A stretch of DNA of 64,000 nucleotides, taken from NCBI RefSeq assembly GCF_027625995.1, contig NZ_CP115396.1, positions 2,790,001-2,854,000 of the forward strand, read 5' to 3'. The notes under the pieces were generated by a model that saw only the letters and a list, made by a program, of their open reading frames with translations, had not been told where the DNA came from and ran no database searches. This document shows positions 8,438 through 17,089 of this stretch, piece after piece. The stretch comes from Hymenobacter yonginensis (GTDB taxonomy: Bacteria > Bacteroidota > Bacteroidia > Cytophagales > Hymenobacteraceae). Within the stretch, counting starts at the first letter, position 1. Each line of letters opens with the position of its first letter. A program made the position numbers and the translations under genes.

Positions 8438-11400
8438 TTAAAAGCCGAAGTTCACACCCACCAGAATGGTGCGCGCCAGTGGGGGAGTGTAGAAGTCGTG
8501 GCCCAGAATGTAGTTGCCATTCTGTACCCCGGCCGTGGTGTTGCCGCCCACAAAACCGGTGTTTACTTCCGGGTCGTAGCCTTTGTAGTTGGTGATAGTG
8601 GCCAGGTTCTGGCCGGTTACGTACACGCGGGCCGACTGTAGCATCGCCTTCTTCGCCCATTCCGAGGGCAGGGTGTAGCCCAGTGTCACGGATTTGATGC
8701 GGAAGAACGAGCCATCCTCAATCCAGCGCGACGACGTCTGGGTACCGTTGCCTTCGCCGAAGCGGGCCTGCGGTACGTTGGTGTTGTCGCCGGGCTTCTG
8801 CCAGCGGTCCAGCTGGTCCAGCGTCTGGTTGTCGAAGAAGTCGCCGTTTACGGCCTGATATACCCCGGCAATGTTGTAGATATCGTTGCCGTAGGTGAAC
8901 TGCGTGAGGGCGCCCAGCTCGAAGCCTTTGTAAGAGAAGGTATTGTTGAAGCCGCCCGTGTACTGCGGGTTGGGGTCACCCAGCTTCTGCGTGGCCGCCT
9001 GGCTGTAAATAGGCGTTTTGCTGCCGTCAGCGGTGTAGAACAGGGCGTCGCCGTTGGCAGGATCCACACCAGCGTACTTCACGCCGTAGAACACACCAAT
9101 CGGCTCACCTACGCGCACGCGGCTCAGGTTGCGGCCACCCGAAATGATTTCCTGGCCGCTGAGGTCAGTTACCTCGTTGCGGTTGAAGGAGATGTTGAAG
9201 TTGGTGGTCCACTTGAACTTGCCGTCGAGGTTGCGCGTGTTCAGCGAGATTTCCAGACCCCGGTTACGCATCTTGCCCAGGTTCTCGTAAATGTCGTTGT
9301 AGCCGCCGGTGTAGGGCAGCTGACGGGCCAGCAGCAGGTCGCTGGTGTTTTTCTGGTAGATGTCTACTTCGCCGGAAATCCGGTTGTCGAGCACGCCGAA
9401 CTCCAGGCCCAGGTCGGCCTGTGCCGTGTTTTCCCAGGTCAGGATGCTGTTGCCGAGCTGCGTGGGCTGGATACCCGCCTGGTCAGCATACGGAATAGCG
9501 CCGTACAGGCCCAGCGAAGCATAGTTGCCGATGGAGGCGTTACCGGTCAGGCCGTAGGAGCCGCGCAGTTTCAGCAGGCTTACAATGCTGTTGTCCTTCA
9601 GGAAGTCCTCGTTGGAGATAACCCAGCCCAGCGAGCCGGCCGGGAATACGCCCGTGCGGTTATCTGCCCCGAAGCGCGACGACTTATCCACGCGCAGGCT
9701 ACCCGACACCAGGTACTTCTCGCGGAAGTTGTAGTTCACCCGGCCGAAGTACGACAGGAACACATACTCGTTCACGCGCGAGTCGCCGGCCGTGATTTTG
9801 GCGGCGCTGGCAATCTTGCGGAACTCGTCGTTGGGGAAAGTCTGGCCTTCCGAGCTCACCGACTTCTGGTTGTAGCGCTGGAACGAGAAACCAGCCAGTG
9901 CTTCTACCGAATGGTCTTCGTTGAAGGTTTTGGCGTAGGTGGCCGTGTTGTTGGTGGTGTAGTTCACCACGTTGCCCTGGCTTTCGAAAGCGTAGCCTTT
10001 GCGGGCGCGGCCGGTTTCGGTTTCGATGCCGCGGTACAGCTCCTCGTTGATGCTCAGGAAGTCACCACCTACTTCGGTGCGCAGCGTCAGGTTCTGGATG
10101 GGGCTATAAGACAGGAACGCCGAGCTGAACGAGCGGTAGTTGCCCGAGCGGTTGGTCGAGCCCAGCTCGGCCAGGTTGTTGTAGTAGAGCGTGCTCTGGT
10201 TCACCTTGCCGTTGGCCAGGTACTTGGCCTGCAGCGGTGGCAGGGCGTTCAGCTGCACGGGGTTGGCGAAGTCGTTGTCGTCGGCTACCCGGTCGTTTAC
10301 CGAGCGGATCAGCGACACGTTCACGCCCACCTTCATCTTGTCGCTGATGCTGTGGTCGAGGTTGGCGCGGAAGCTGCCCCGGCGGTAGCGGTTGCCGATG
10401 ATGATACCGGTCTGGTCGTTGTAGGTGCTGCTGATGTAGAAACGCGTCTTGGCGTCGCCACCGTTCACGTTGAAATCATACTGCGCCACCTTGCCCTTGC
10501 GGAAAGCCGCGCCGGCCCAGTCCGTGTCCAGCGTCGAGTTGTAGTCGATGCCACCTTCGCTGGCGAATACCTCGGCCAGGTCTGGGTTGGGGCCGTAGTT
10601 GCTGTTGATGTAGGAGTCGTCAATCAGCGAGGCGTTGGTGATGGCCTCCCCGAACAGCTCCTTGTACTGCGCCGAGTTCAGAAACTTGCGCAGCCGCGTA
10701 GCCTTGCTGGTGCCCCAGTAGGCGCCCACGTTCACGCGGGTTTGGCCTTGGCGGCCTTTCTTGGTGGTTACGAGGATAACGCCGTTGGAAGCGCGCGAAC
10801 CGTAGATGGCCGACGAAGCGGCATCCTTCAGAATCGAAATGCTTTCAATGTCGTTGGGGTTAAGGTCGGCCAGCGGGTTGGTGCTTTCGCCGAAGGCTAC
10901 GCCCGTATCGTTGGACGTGACGGGAATACCGTCGATAACGTACAGCGGCTGGTTGGAGGCCGTCACCGACGACGAACCGCGTACCCGGATGTTTACACCG
11001 GCGCCCAGCTTGCCCGAGCCCTGGTTGATCTGCACGCCAGGCGTGCGGCCCTGGATGGCCTGCTCAAAGCTCACGGTCGGTACGTTCTGCACGTCCTTGG
11101 CCGTCACCTGCGTCACGGAGCCGGTCAGCTCCGACTTGGACTGGCTGCCGTAGCCGATTACTACGGCTTCGCTCAAGGCCACCGAGTTTTCCTGCAGCGT
11201 GATGGCCACCGTGGTCCGGTCGCCTACCACTACGTTCTGGGTGTTGTAGCCGATGGAGCTAACTACCAGCGTAGCGCCGGGCTGCACGGTCAGCGAGAAG
11301 CTGCCGTCGGCGCTGGTGCTGGCGCCGTTGGTGGTGCCACGCTCCAGCACCGTCACACCGGGCAGGCCGGTGCCGTCGGCACCCGTGATGCGGCCGGTTA

Positions 11401-11482
11401 CGGCCCGCGTCTGCGCCATAGCGGGCACCGACGTAGCCGCTGCAACGGCACACAGTATAGGAATGAGTGAAGTTTGTTTCAT
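8438..11482 (-). CDS. SusC/RagA-family TonB-dependent outer-membrane transporter (pair A)
   Basis: A 1014-residue protein. The signal peptide is residues 1-23 (AMAQ). A carboxypeptidase-D-like regulatory domain covers about 27-105 (VTGRITGADGTGLPGVTV), a TonB box-like ALSEAVVIGYG lies near 105-115, a plug with VRGSSSV and PLYVIDGIPV follows, and then a long 22-strand barrel ends in the aromatic LVGVNFGF. It imports oligomers into the periplasm with energy from TonB-ExbBD, paired with the SusD gene 21 nt downstream. CAAATTTG at 11597-11604 is a weak -7 candidate (one mismatch) on the minus strand. Confidence 0.95.
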   Translation of the reverse strand: MKQTSLIPILCAVAAATSVPAMAQTRAVTGRITGADGTGLPGVTVLERGTTNGASTSADGSFSLTVQPGATLVVSSIGYNTQNVVVGDRTTVAITLQENSVALSEAVVIGYGSQSKSELTGSVTQVTAKDVQNVPTVSFEQAIQGRTPGVQINQGSGKLGAGVNIRVRGSSSVTASNQPLYVIDGIPVTSNDTGVAFGESTNPLADLNPNDIESISILKDAASSAIYGSRASNGVILVTTKKGRQGQTRVNVGAYWGTSKATRLRKFLNSAQYKELFGEAITNASLIDDSYINSNYGPNPDLAEVFASEGGIDYNSTLDTDWAGAAFRKGKVAQYDFNVNGGDAKTRFYISSTYNDQTGIIIGNRYRRGSFRANLDHSISDKMKVGVNVSLIRSVNDRVADDNDFANPVQLNALPPLQAKYLANGKVNQSTLYYNNLAELGSTNRSGNYRSFSSAFLSYSPIQNLTLRTEVGGDFLSINEELYRGIETETGRARKGYAFESQGNVVNYTTNNTATYAKTFNEDHSVEALAGFSFQRYNQKSVSSEGQTFPNDEFRKIASAAKITAGDSRVNEYVFLSYFGRVNYNFREKYLVSGSLRVDKSSRFGADNRTGVFPAGSLGWVISNEDFLKDNSIVSLLKLRGSYGLTGNASIGNYASLGLYGAIPYADQAGIQPTQLGNSILTWENTAQADLGLEFGVLDNRISGEVDIYQKNTSDLLLARQLPYTGGYNDIYENLGKMRNRGLEISLNTRNLDGKFKWTTNFNISFNRNEVTDLSGQEIISGGRNLSRVRVGEPIGVFYGVKYAGVDPANGDALFYTADGSKTPIYSQAATQKLGDPNPQYTGGFNNTFSYKGFELGALTQFTYGNDIYNIAGVYQAVNGDFFDNQTLDQLDRWQKPGDNTNVPQARFGEGNGTQTSSRWIEDGSFFRIKSVTLGYTLPSEWAKKAMLQSARVYVTGQNLATITNYKGYDPEVNTGFVGGNTTAGVQNGNYILGHDFYTPPLARTILVGVNFGF

Positions 11483-11767
11483 ACTACCTGACTCTTATCA
11501 GAGCCTATTAGAGTGAAAAATATCCGGCAAGACCGCCAGAAGGAAAAACGAATGCAACTAACGCCTGTCGCATCCTTCTTTAGATGCTTCAGGCCCCAAA
11601 TTTGCACGCAAAATCATCATATATTTCTTAACATGCTACTTACCGACTTTAACCGGCCTTTAATAGCCGGTTGGGTTTGCGGGTAGCGACTAGCTACCTT
11701 TACCGGAGTTGGCCCGGCCAGTACCCGGCGGCCGGCGTTGTCTGCCGCTCTCTTCCCTTGTTTGCGA

Positions 11768-12937
11768 ATGTCTGCCATTCAGTACCTTACCACCGCTGCA
11801 GAAGTGCAGCAAGCCGCCCTGGCACTCAGCACGGCCTCCCGCATTGCCATCGACCTGGAGTTTGACGACATGCGCCACCGCTACGGCCGCAATCTGGCGC
11901 TGATTCAGATTTTTGATGGACAGGCCATGCTGCTCATCGACCCGCTGCCGCTCACCAACCCCGCCCACGACCTGGAGCCGCTCTGGGCTATTCTGCGCGA
12001 CCCGGCCGTGGAAAAGGTGTTCCACTCCTGTAAGTCGGATATTCTGCTGCTCGACGAACTCTACGGCGTGCACGTGCGCAACATCACCGATACCAGCGTG
12101 CAATACACCCTGCTGGCCGAGTCGGACAACAACATCTCGCTGGGCCGCCTGATTCAGGCCGAGCTGGGGCTGGAGGTGGACAAGGGCGAGCAGAAGTCCA
12201 ACTGGCTGAAGCGCCCGCTCACGGAAGCGCAGAAGCTCTACGCCGCCAACGACGTGCTCTACCTGTTCGAGCTGGCCGACCGCCTGCGCGACAAGCTGGC
12301 CGCCCTGGGCCGCCTGCACTGGGCCGATGAGGAAAACGCGGCCCTGGAAGAAGTGCGCTACACCCGCGACGAGCGCCCGTACCTGCGCGTGGCCGGCAAA
12401 TACCGCATCCTGCCCCAGGAAATGCCCCTGTTCCGCGACCTGTACATGCTCCGCGACCAGGTAGCCCGCCAGATCGACCGGCCGCCGTACATGGTGTTTG
12501 CCAACGAGCGGCTGCCGGAGCTGGTGCGCGACACGCCCCGCAGCCTCAACGACTGGAAAAACGCCCGCGGCCTGCACCCTGAGCTGAAGCGCACCCCGTA
12601 TCTGGAGCAGCTCACGGCTCTGTCGCCCGACAATTTCGTGGCCGTGCCGGAGCCGGCCGCCACGGGCGAGCAGCGCCGCTTCCCGTTCCGCCGGCGCCTC
12701 AGCGGCGAGAAGGCCAACCGCGCCGACGCCCGCGAGCAGCTGCTGCTTCAGCTCAAAAACCACATCACCACCGACCTGAACGGCTACGTGGCCAACCTCG
12801 TGCTGTCCAACCGCCTAGTGGCCGACATCATCGAGCTGGGCGCCGACCAGGTGCTGCGCCCCTGGCAGAAAACCATCCTACAGGAAACCACCCAGCGCCA
12901 TGGCCTGGATTATGGTCAAATAGCGACGCCGTTTTAA
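11768..12937 (+). CDS. RNase D-like 3'-5' exonuclease with HRDC domain
   Basis: A 389-residue protein read from the ATG at 11768, because the exonuclease fold starts within 20 residues of it. The DEDDy motifs are visible: D29 and E31 in IDLEF, D91 in HSCKSDILLL, and Y158 with D162 in YAANDVLYL. An HRDC-like helical domain follows at about 210-290 (LFRDLYMLRDQVARQIDRPP). The enzyme trims RNA 3' ends such as tRNA precursors. It may equally be an uncharacterised DEDDy relative of RNase D, so no gene symbol is given. It stands alone, preceded by a 285-bp gap with no other gene. Confidence 0.88.
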   Translation: MSAIQYLTTAAEVQQAALALSTASRIAIDLEFDDMRHRYGRNLALIQIFDGQAMLLIDPLPLTNPAHDLEPLWAILRDPAVEKVFHSCKSDILLLDELYGVHVRNITDTSVQYTLLAESDNNISLGRLIQAELGLEVDKGEQKSNWLKRPLTEAQKLYAANDVLYLFELADRLRDKLAALGRLHWADEENAALEEVRYTRDERPYLRVAGKYRILPQEMPLFRDLYMLRDQVARQIDRPPYMVFANERLPELVRDTPRSLNDWKNARGLHPELKRTPYLEQLTALSPDNFVAVPEPAATGEQRRFPFRRRLSGEKANRADAREQLLLQLKNHITTDLNGYVANLVLSNRLVADIIELGADQVLRPWQKTILQETTQRHGLDYGQIATPF

Positions 12938-12980
12938 CTCTGTAATGATCTAGCGCGTTCCAGCGTACGAATGCGGGCTA

Positions 12981-13565
12981 TCAGCGAATATATCTAACGT
13001 CGAAGCGCCCGTTCCGAATTCTGACGTTCTTACCAGGCTTCAAGCCATCTTCTAAAACACCTTCGAACGTGCCAGAGACAATATGCTCCACGGTATCGAC
13101 CTTAGTCACCACGATTCGGGTGGCATTTTGGTAGTTACTCCGGTATGAGTATTTATTGAATCCATCACTCAAGGACAATCCGTCGCGAGCAGTGGCATAT
13201 GAGCCTGCGGGTAAGTTCTGCACGGGGCCACCTGAAGCATAAGTGCCCGGTCCATATAATGAGTCAATTGAGAAGTTGAAGGCTTCGTCGCGCTTTCCGG
13301 CTGTCATTCCGGCCGATACTGAAAAGATGCGGGCTCCTCTGTAAACACGGGAATATGCGCGTATCTGATTATCACTGCATCCGCCTCCAAACAGGAAGCA
13401 TCTGCGGCCATAATTAATCCAGACCCTATCATCTACTTCAAACCCTAGAGTGTTAGCACCTTTCTCTGATATGTCGGGCAATTTGAATTTTGGCTCTGAC
13501 TCAGTTGATTCACAACTTGATAAAAAAGAGACAGCAAACAGGGTGTAACGAAGAGGCTTGTACAC
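12981..13565 (-). CDS. putative lipoprotein, DUF6252-like
   Basis: The GTG at 13563-13565 is chosen as the start because it gives a short lipoprotein signal (YKPLRYTLFAVSFLSSC) with Cys at residue 18. Longer in-frame starts up to 13706 put 47 extra residues before it. The mature part begins with an acidic linker and then EKGANTLGFEVDDRVW. This resembles the opening of DUF6252 lipoproteins of Bacteroidota, in which a GANT/GxxV..W motif begins a small beta-rich domain. Cysteines in RRCFLFGGGCSDNQ may form a disulphide. The gene lies in a visibly AT-richer patch (about 12.94-13.79 kb), unlike its neighbours, suggesting later acquisition. Function unknown. Confidence 0.6.
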   Translation of the reverse strand: MYKPLRYTLFAVSFLSSCESTESEPKFKLPDISEKGANTLGFEVDDRVWINYGRRCFLFGGGCSDNQIRAYSRVYRGARIFSVSAGMTAGKRDEAFNFSIDSLYGPGTYASGGPVQNLPAGSYATARDGLSLSDGFNKYSYRSNYQNATRIVVTKVDTVEHIVSGTFEGVLEDGLKPGKNVRIRNGRFDVRYIR

Positions 13566-13727
13566 AGCAGATAGTATGGGCTTGAACGATTTACTCTCAC
13601 ATTCTAATCTTTCCAACCCAGCGGACCAATACAAAAGATGTAGAAAACAGACTTGCTTCAAAAGCCTTTTCTTGCATAATATTCTAAAAATTAGAGTAAT
13701 ACACATTTATCTTCCGACTTTACACGT

Positions 13728-13764
13728 CTTCGCCCGCACGATTCCGAAAATCATGCGGGCGAAG
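13728..13764. terminator. hairpin downstream of aceA, possible terminator
   Basis: Arms CTTCGCCCGCA (13728-13738) and TGCGGGCGAAG (13754-13764) are perfect, with a further GAT/ATC pairing inside. It lies 23 nt past the aceA stop but no T-run follows on the minus strand, so it may be a 3'-end stabiliser rather than an intrinsic terminator. Confidence 0.45.
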
Positions 13765-13787
13765 TCACTCAGATTCTACATAATTAT

Positions 13788-15080
13788 CTATGACCGCACA
13801 TGAAATTGTGCTTCTTCTGTTGAACCAACCAGAGCGGTTGTACTAGCTTTACCAGAACTTACCACGTTTTGCACGGCGTCGAAGTAGCCGGTGCCCACGA
13901 AGCTCTGGTGCTTCACGGCCTTGAAACCGTGCTTCTGCAGCGCAAACTCGCGCTCCTGCAGCTCCGAGTAGCCGGCCATGCCCCGCGCTTTGTAGGCCAG
14001 TGCCAACTCAAACATACTGGTGTTGAGGGCGTGGAAGCCAGCCAGCGTGATAAACTGAAACTTGTAGCCCATGGCGGCCAGCTCCTCGCGGTAGGTTTCC
14101 ATCTGCTCCACGCTGAGCTTGGCAGCCCAGTTGAACGAGGGCGAGCAGTTGTAGGCCAATAGCTTGCCGGGGAACTGCGCATGAATGGCATCGGCGAACT
14201 GACGGGCCTGCTCCAGGTCGGGGTGCGAGGTTTCCATCCAGATCAGGTCGGCGTAGGGGGCGTAGGCCAGGCCGCGGGCAATGCCGGCCTCCACGCCGCA
14301 ACGCACCCGGTAGAATCCCTCGGAGGTGCGCTCGGCTTCCTGTAGGATAAAGGGCAGGTCACGCGGGTCCACGTCGGCGGTGAGCAGGTCGGCGGCGTCG
14401 GCATCGGTGCGGGCCACTACCAGGGTGGGCACGCCCATCACGTCGGCGGCGAGGCGGGCTGCCACCAGCTTGTTGATGGCCTCCTGCGTGGGCACCAGCA
14501 CCTTGCCGCCCAAATGCCCGCACTTCTTCGCTGACGACAACTGGTCCTCGAAATGCACGCCGGCAGCGCCGGCCTCAATCATCATCTTCATCAGCTCGAA
14601 GGCGTTGAGGTTGCCCCCGAAACCAGCCTCGGCATCGGCCACAATCGGCACCATCCAGTGCACGTCGCCCTCGCCCGATACGCTCTGGATCTGGTCGGCG
14701 CGGAGCAGGGCGTTGTTGATGCGTTTCACCACGGCCGGCACGCTGTCGGCAGGATACAGGCTCTGGTCGGGGTACATCTGGCCGGCACCGTTGGCATCGG
14801 CCGCTACCTGCCAGCCTGAGAGGTAGATGGCGTTGAGGCCGGCCTGCACTTCCTGCACGGCCTGGTTGCCGGTGAGGGCCCCGAGGCCGGCCACGTACTG
14901 CTCGGTGTGCAGCAGGTGCCAGAGCCGCTCGGCACCCTGACGGGCCAGCGAGTACTCAATCTGCACCGAACCGCGCAGCTTCACTACTTCCTCGGCGGTG
15001 TAAGGCCGCTCGATTCCTTTCCAGCGCGGATTTGTGGCCCAGTCCTGCTTGATGGCGGCAATGCGTTCCTGCTTGTTCAT
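13788..15080 (-). CDS. aceA: isocitrate lyase
   Basis: A 430-residue enzyme that splits isocitrate into glyoxylate and succinate, the first step of the glyoxylate shunt. The active-site KKCGH motif is at 185-189, with metal-binding [10 protein letters not shown] at 147-156 and HFEDQ at 176-180. Length fits the short bacterial isocitrate lyases. It lies 152 nt downstream of aceB on the same strand, separated by a strong hairpin. The pair allows growth on acetate or fatty acids; the fadL-like gene a few kb away fits that, although it is not in the operon. Confidence 0.97.
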   Translation of the reverse strand: MNKQERIAAIKQDWATNPRWKGIERPYTAEEVVKLRGSVQIEYSLARQGAERLWHLLHTEQYVAGLGALTGNQAVQEVQAGLNAIYLSGWQVAADANGAGQMYPDQSLYPADSVPAVVKRINNALLRADQIQSVSGEGDVHWMVPIVADAEAGFGGNLNAFELMKMMIEAGAAGVHFEDQLSSAKKCGHLGGKVLVPTQEAINKLVAARLAADVMGVPTLVVARTDADAADLLTADVDPRDLPFILQEAERTSEGFYRVRCGVEAGIARGLAYAPYADLIWMETSHPDLEQARQFADAIHAQFPGKLLAYNCSPSFNWAAKLSVEQMETYREELAAMGYKFQFITLAGFHALNTSMFELALAYKARGMAGYSELQEREFALQKHGFKAVKHQSFVGTGYFDAVQNVVSSGKASTTALVGSTEEAQFHVRS

Positions 15081-15179
15081 GGTAGTTGGAATGAAAGTGT
15101 GAAAGTGAAGGCAAAAGCGTAGCCGGCCGGCTCGCGGAGCGGCTTTTTTAAGTCAGAAAGTGTTGGGCAGGTGTGGGGC

Positions 15180-15226
15180 GGCTGTGGTGCTACGAGTTGC
15201 CCGAAGGGCCTCGTAGTACCACAGCC
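15180..15226. repeat. intercistronic inverted repeat between aceB and aceA
   Basis: Arms GGCTGTGGTGCTACGAG (15180-15196) and CTCGTAGTACCACAGCC (15210-15226) differ by one base and enclose a 13-nt loop that itself holds GCCC/GGGC. It lies 7 nt past the aceB stop without a T-run. Likely roles are partial termination or protection of the aceB transcript end. Confidence 0.65.
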
Positions 15227-15232
15227 TTCGTT

Positions 15233-16864
15233 CTAGGGCAGCTGCTCGTAAGCGGCTACGGTCAGGAATTCGATGAATTTCTCGCTCATCACCAGCTTAT
15301 CGAACAGGCGGGCGGCCTCGAGGTAGCGGCCGGTGGCGTAGCGCTCCTCCCCTACCAGCGCCCGGATTTTCTCCAGCTGGCCGGGCACCAGGCTGCGGTA
15401 GAGTTCCACCGTCAGCGGGCGGCCGTCGGCCAGCACCGTGCCGGGCGTGTGCAGCCATTGCCACACCTGCGCCCGGCTGATTTCGGCGGTGGCGGCGTCT
15501 TCCATCAGGTTATAAATCGGCACGCAGCCGTTGCCGCCCAGCCACGATTCCAGGTATTGCACCGCCACGTCGATGTTGAGCTTGACGCCATCCTCGGTAA
15601 TCTGGCCCTGCGGAGCCCGCACGAGGTCCTCGGCCGTTACCACCAGGTCCTCGCGCTTGTTGGCAATCTGGTTGGGCTCGGACATCAGCTCATCGAAAAC
15701 CGCCAGCGCCACCGGCACTAGGCCGGGGTGGGCCACCCAGGTGCCGTCGTGGCCGTTGCGGGCCTCGCGCACCTTGTCCAGCCGGACTTTCTCCAGGGCG
15801 GCTTCGTTGGCTTCAGGGTTGTTCTTGATGGGAATTTGGGCGGCCATGCCCCCGATGGCGTGCACGCCGCGGCGGTGGCAGGTCTGGATGACGAGCTGCG
15901 AGTAAGCGGCCATGAACGGCACGGCCATGGTCACGTCGGCGCGGTTGGGCAGGCGGAATTCGGGCTTCAGGCCCAGGCGCTTGATGTAGCTGAAAATGTA
16001 GTCCCAACGGCCGCAATTGAGGCCGGCGCTATGCTCGCGCAGCTCATATAGAATTTCGTTGAGCTCGAAGGCGGCCGGCAGCGTTTCAATCAGCACCGTG
16101 GCCTTGATGGTGCACTTCGGCTGCTTCAACGACCATTGCGCAAACCCAAATACGTCGTTCCAGAGGCGGGCCTCCAGGTGGCTCTCGATTTTGGGCAGGT
16201 AGAAATACGGCGCCGTGCCGCGGGCGCACAACTCGTGGGCGTTGTGGAAATAGTAGAGGCCAAAGTCGAAGAAGGCGGCGCTGACGGGCTCGCCATCCAC
16301 CAGCATATGCTTTTCCAGCAGGTGCCAGCCGCGGGGCCGCACCATCAGCACGGCGGTCTGCTCGTTCAGCTTGTACTCTTTGGTGGGCGTGCTCAGCGAG
16401 ATGGTGCGGCGTACGGCGTCGCGCAGGTTGCGCTGCCCTTCCACCACGTTGGTCCAGGTGGGCGAGTTGGAATCCTCCAGATCAGCCATAAACACCTTGG
16501 CACCCGAGTTCAGGGCATTGATGATCATCTTCCGCTCAACCGGCCCCGTGATTTCCACCCGGCGGTCCTGCAGGTCGGCCGGGATGGGAGCCACGGTCCA
16601 GGGCTTTTCGCGGATCAGGCGCGTTTCGGGCAGGAAGTCGGGAAGCTGGCCGGCCTCGAATGCCTGCTGCCGCTCCTCGCGGCGCTTGAGCAACGCCTGC
16701 CGCGTGTGGTCGAAGCGCCGGTGCAGCTCAGCCACAAACGCCAGCGCCGACGGCGTCAGGATTTCAGCAAACTCCGGCGAATACGCCCCGGTGATTTTCA
16801 CGCGCTCCGGCGTCAGGAAGGCGGGGGCGGCTACGGCAGGTTCGAGGTCGGCGAAGGGTGACAT
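15233..16864 (-). CDS. aceB: malate synthase A
   Basis: A 543-residue enzyme condensing glyoxylate with acetyl-CoA to malate. The ATG at 16862-16864 (MSPFADLEP) is chosen because it gives the usual family length and an in-frame start 54 nt upstream overlaps the promoter. Recognisable blocks are [46 protein letters not shown] with the catalytic-region Arg, and [12 protein letters not shown]. First gene of the aceB-aceA unit, divergent from the RamB/ScfR-type regulator. Confidence 0.96.
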   Translation of the reverse strand: MSPFADLEPAVAAPAFLTPERVKITGAYSPEFAEILTPSALAFVAELHRRFDHTRQALLKRREERQQAFEAGQLPDFLPETRLIREKPWTVAPIPADLQDRRVEITGPVERKMIINALNSGAKVFMADLEDSNSPTWTNVVEGQRNLRDAVRRTISLSTPTKEYKLNEQTAVLMVRPRGWHLLEKHMLVDGEPVSAAFFDFGLYYFHNAHELCARGTAPYFYLPKIESHLEARLWNDVFGFAQWSLKQPKCTIKATVLIETLPAAFELNEILYELREHSAGLNCGRWDYIFSYIKRLGLKPEFRLPNRADVTMAVPFMAAYSQLVIQTCHRRGVHAIGGMAAQIPIKNNPEANEAALEKVRLDKVREARNGHDGTWVAHPGLVPVALAVFDELMSEPNQIANKREDLVVTAEDLVRAPQGQITEDGVKLNIDVAVQYLESWLGGNGCVPIYNLMEDAATAEISRAQVWQWLHTPGTVLADGRPLTVELYRSLVPGQLEKIRALVGEERYATGRYLEAARLFDKLVMSEKFIEFLTVAAYEQLP

Positions 16865-16915
16865 AGGGAATCGGTTGAAAGTGAGAACAATCGGGGCCCT
16901 GCGCTGAGGACAGAA

Positions 16916-16923
16916 CAAACGTA
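16916..16923 (-). promoter_or_regulatory. -7 promoter box TACGTTTG for aceB
   Basis: Read on the minus strand, TACGTTTG matches TAnnTTTG exactly. A TTG lies 20 nt further upstream. The expected transcript starts about 46 nt before the aceB ATG. Confidence 0.55.
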
Positions 16924-16927
16924 GCTC

Positions 16928-16959
16928 AGCGAATTTTATTAAACAAGCGAATTTTCGCT
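16928..16959. promoter_or_regulatory. candidate operator: AGCGAATTTT direct repeat and palindrome
   Basis: AGCGAATTTT occurs at 16928-16937 and again at 16946-16955, 18 bp apart. The second copy extends to the near-perfect palindrome AGCGAATTTTCGCT (16946-16959). The array covers the stretch between the -7 and -33 regions of the aceB promoter, so a protein bound there should block or modulate aceBA. The divergent regulator gene is the obvious candidate. A further tandem pair, TTGAATTTGCG / TTGATTTGCG at 16975-16995, lies closer to the regulator. Confidence 0.5.
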
Positions 16960-17089
16960 AATTTTTATAACCCATTGAATTTGCGTTGATTTGCGCGGTT
17001 CCGAATGCCGCGCTGCCGCCATTTTTTGCTGGCATACGCTGCTCCCTGTCCGCTCTCCTCTCCCGCTTCTACCCATCTCTCCTATATAA

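Noticed and set aside
9911-11470. Long open frames antisense to SusC genes, for example 9911-11470 (+), 43385-44899 (+), and antisense to lon at 59743-61254 (+)
   Set aside because: They mirror the third-position GC bias of the true genes, are full of Val/His/Gly/Ala runs, and have no recognisable domain.
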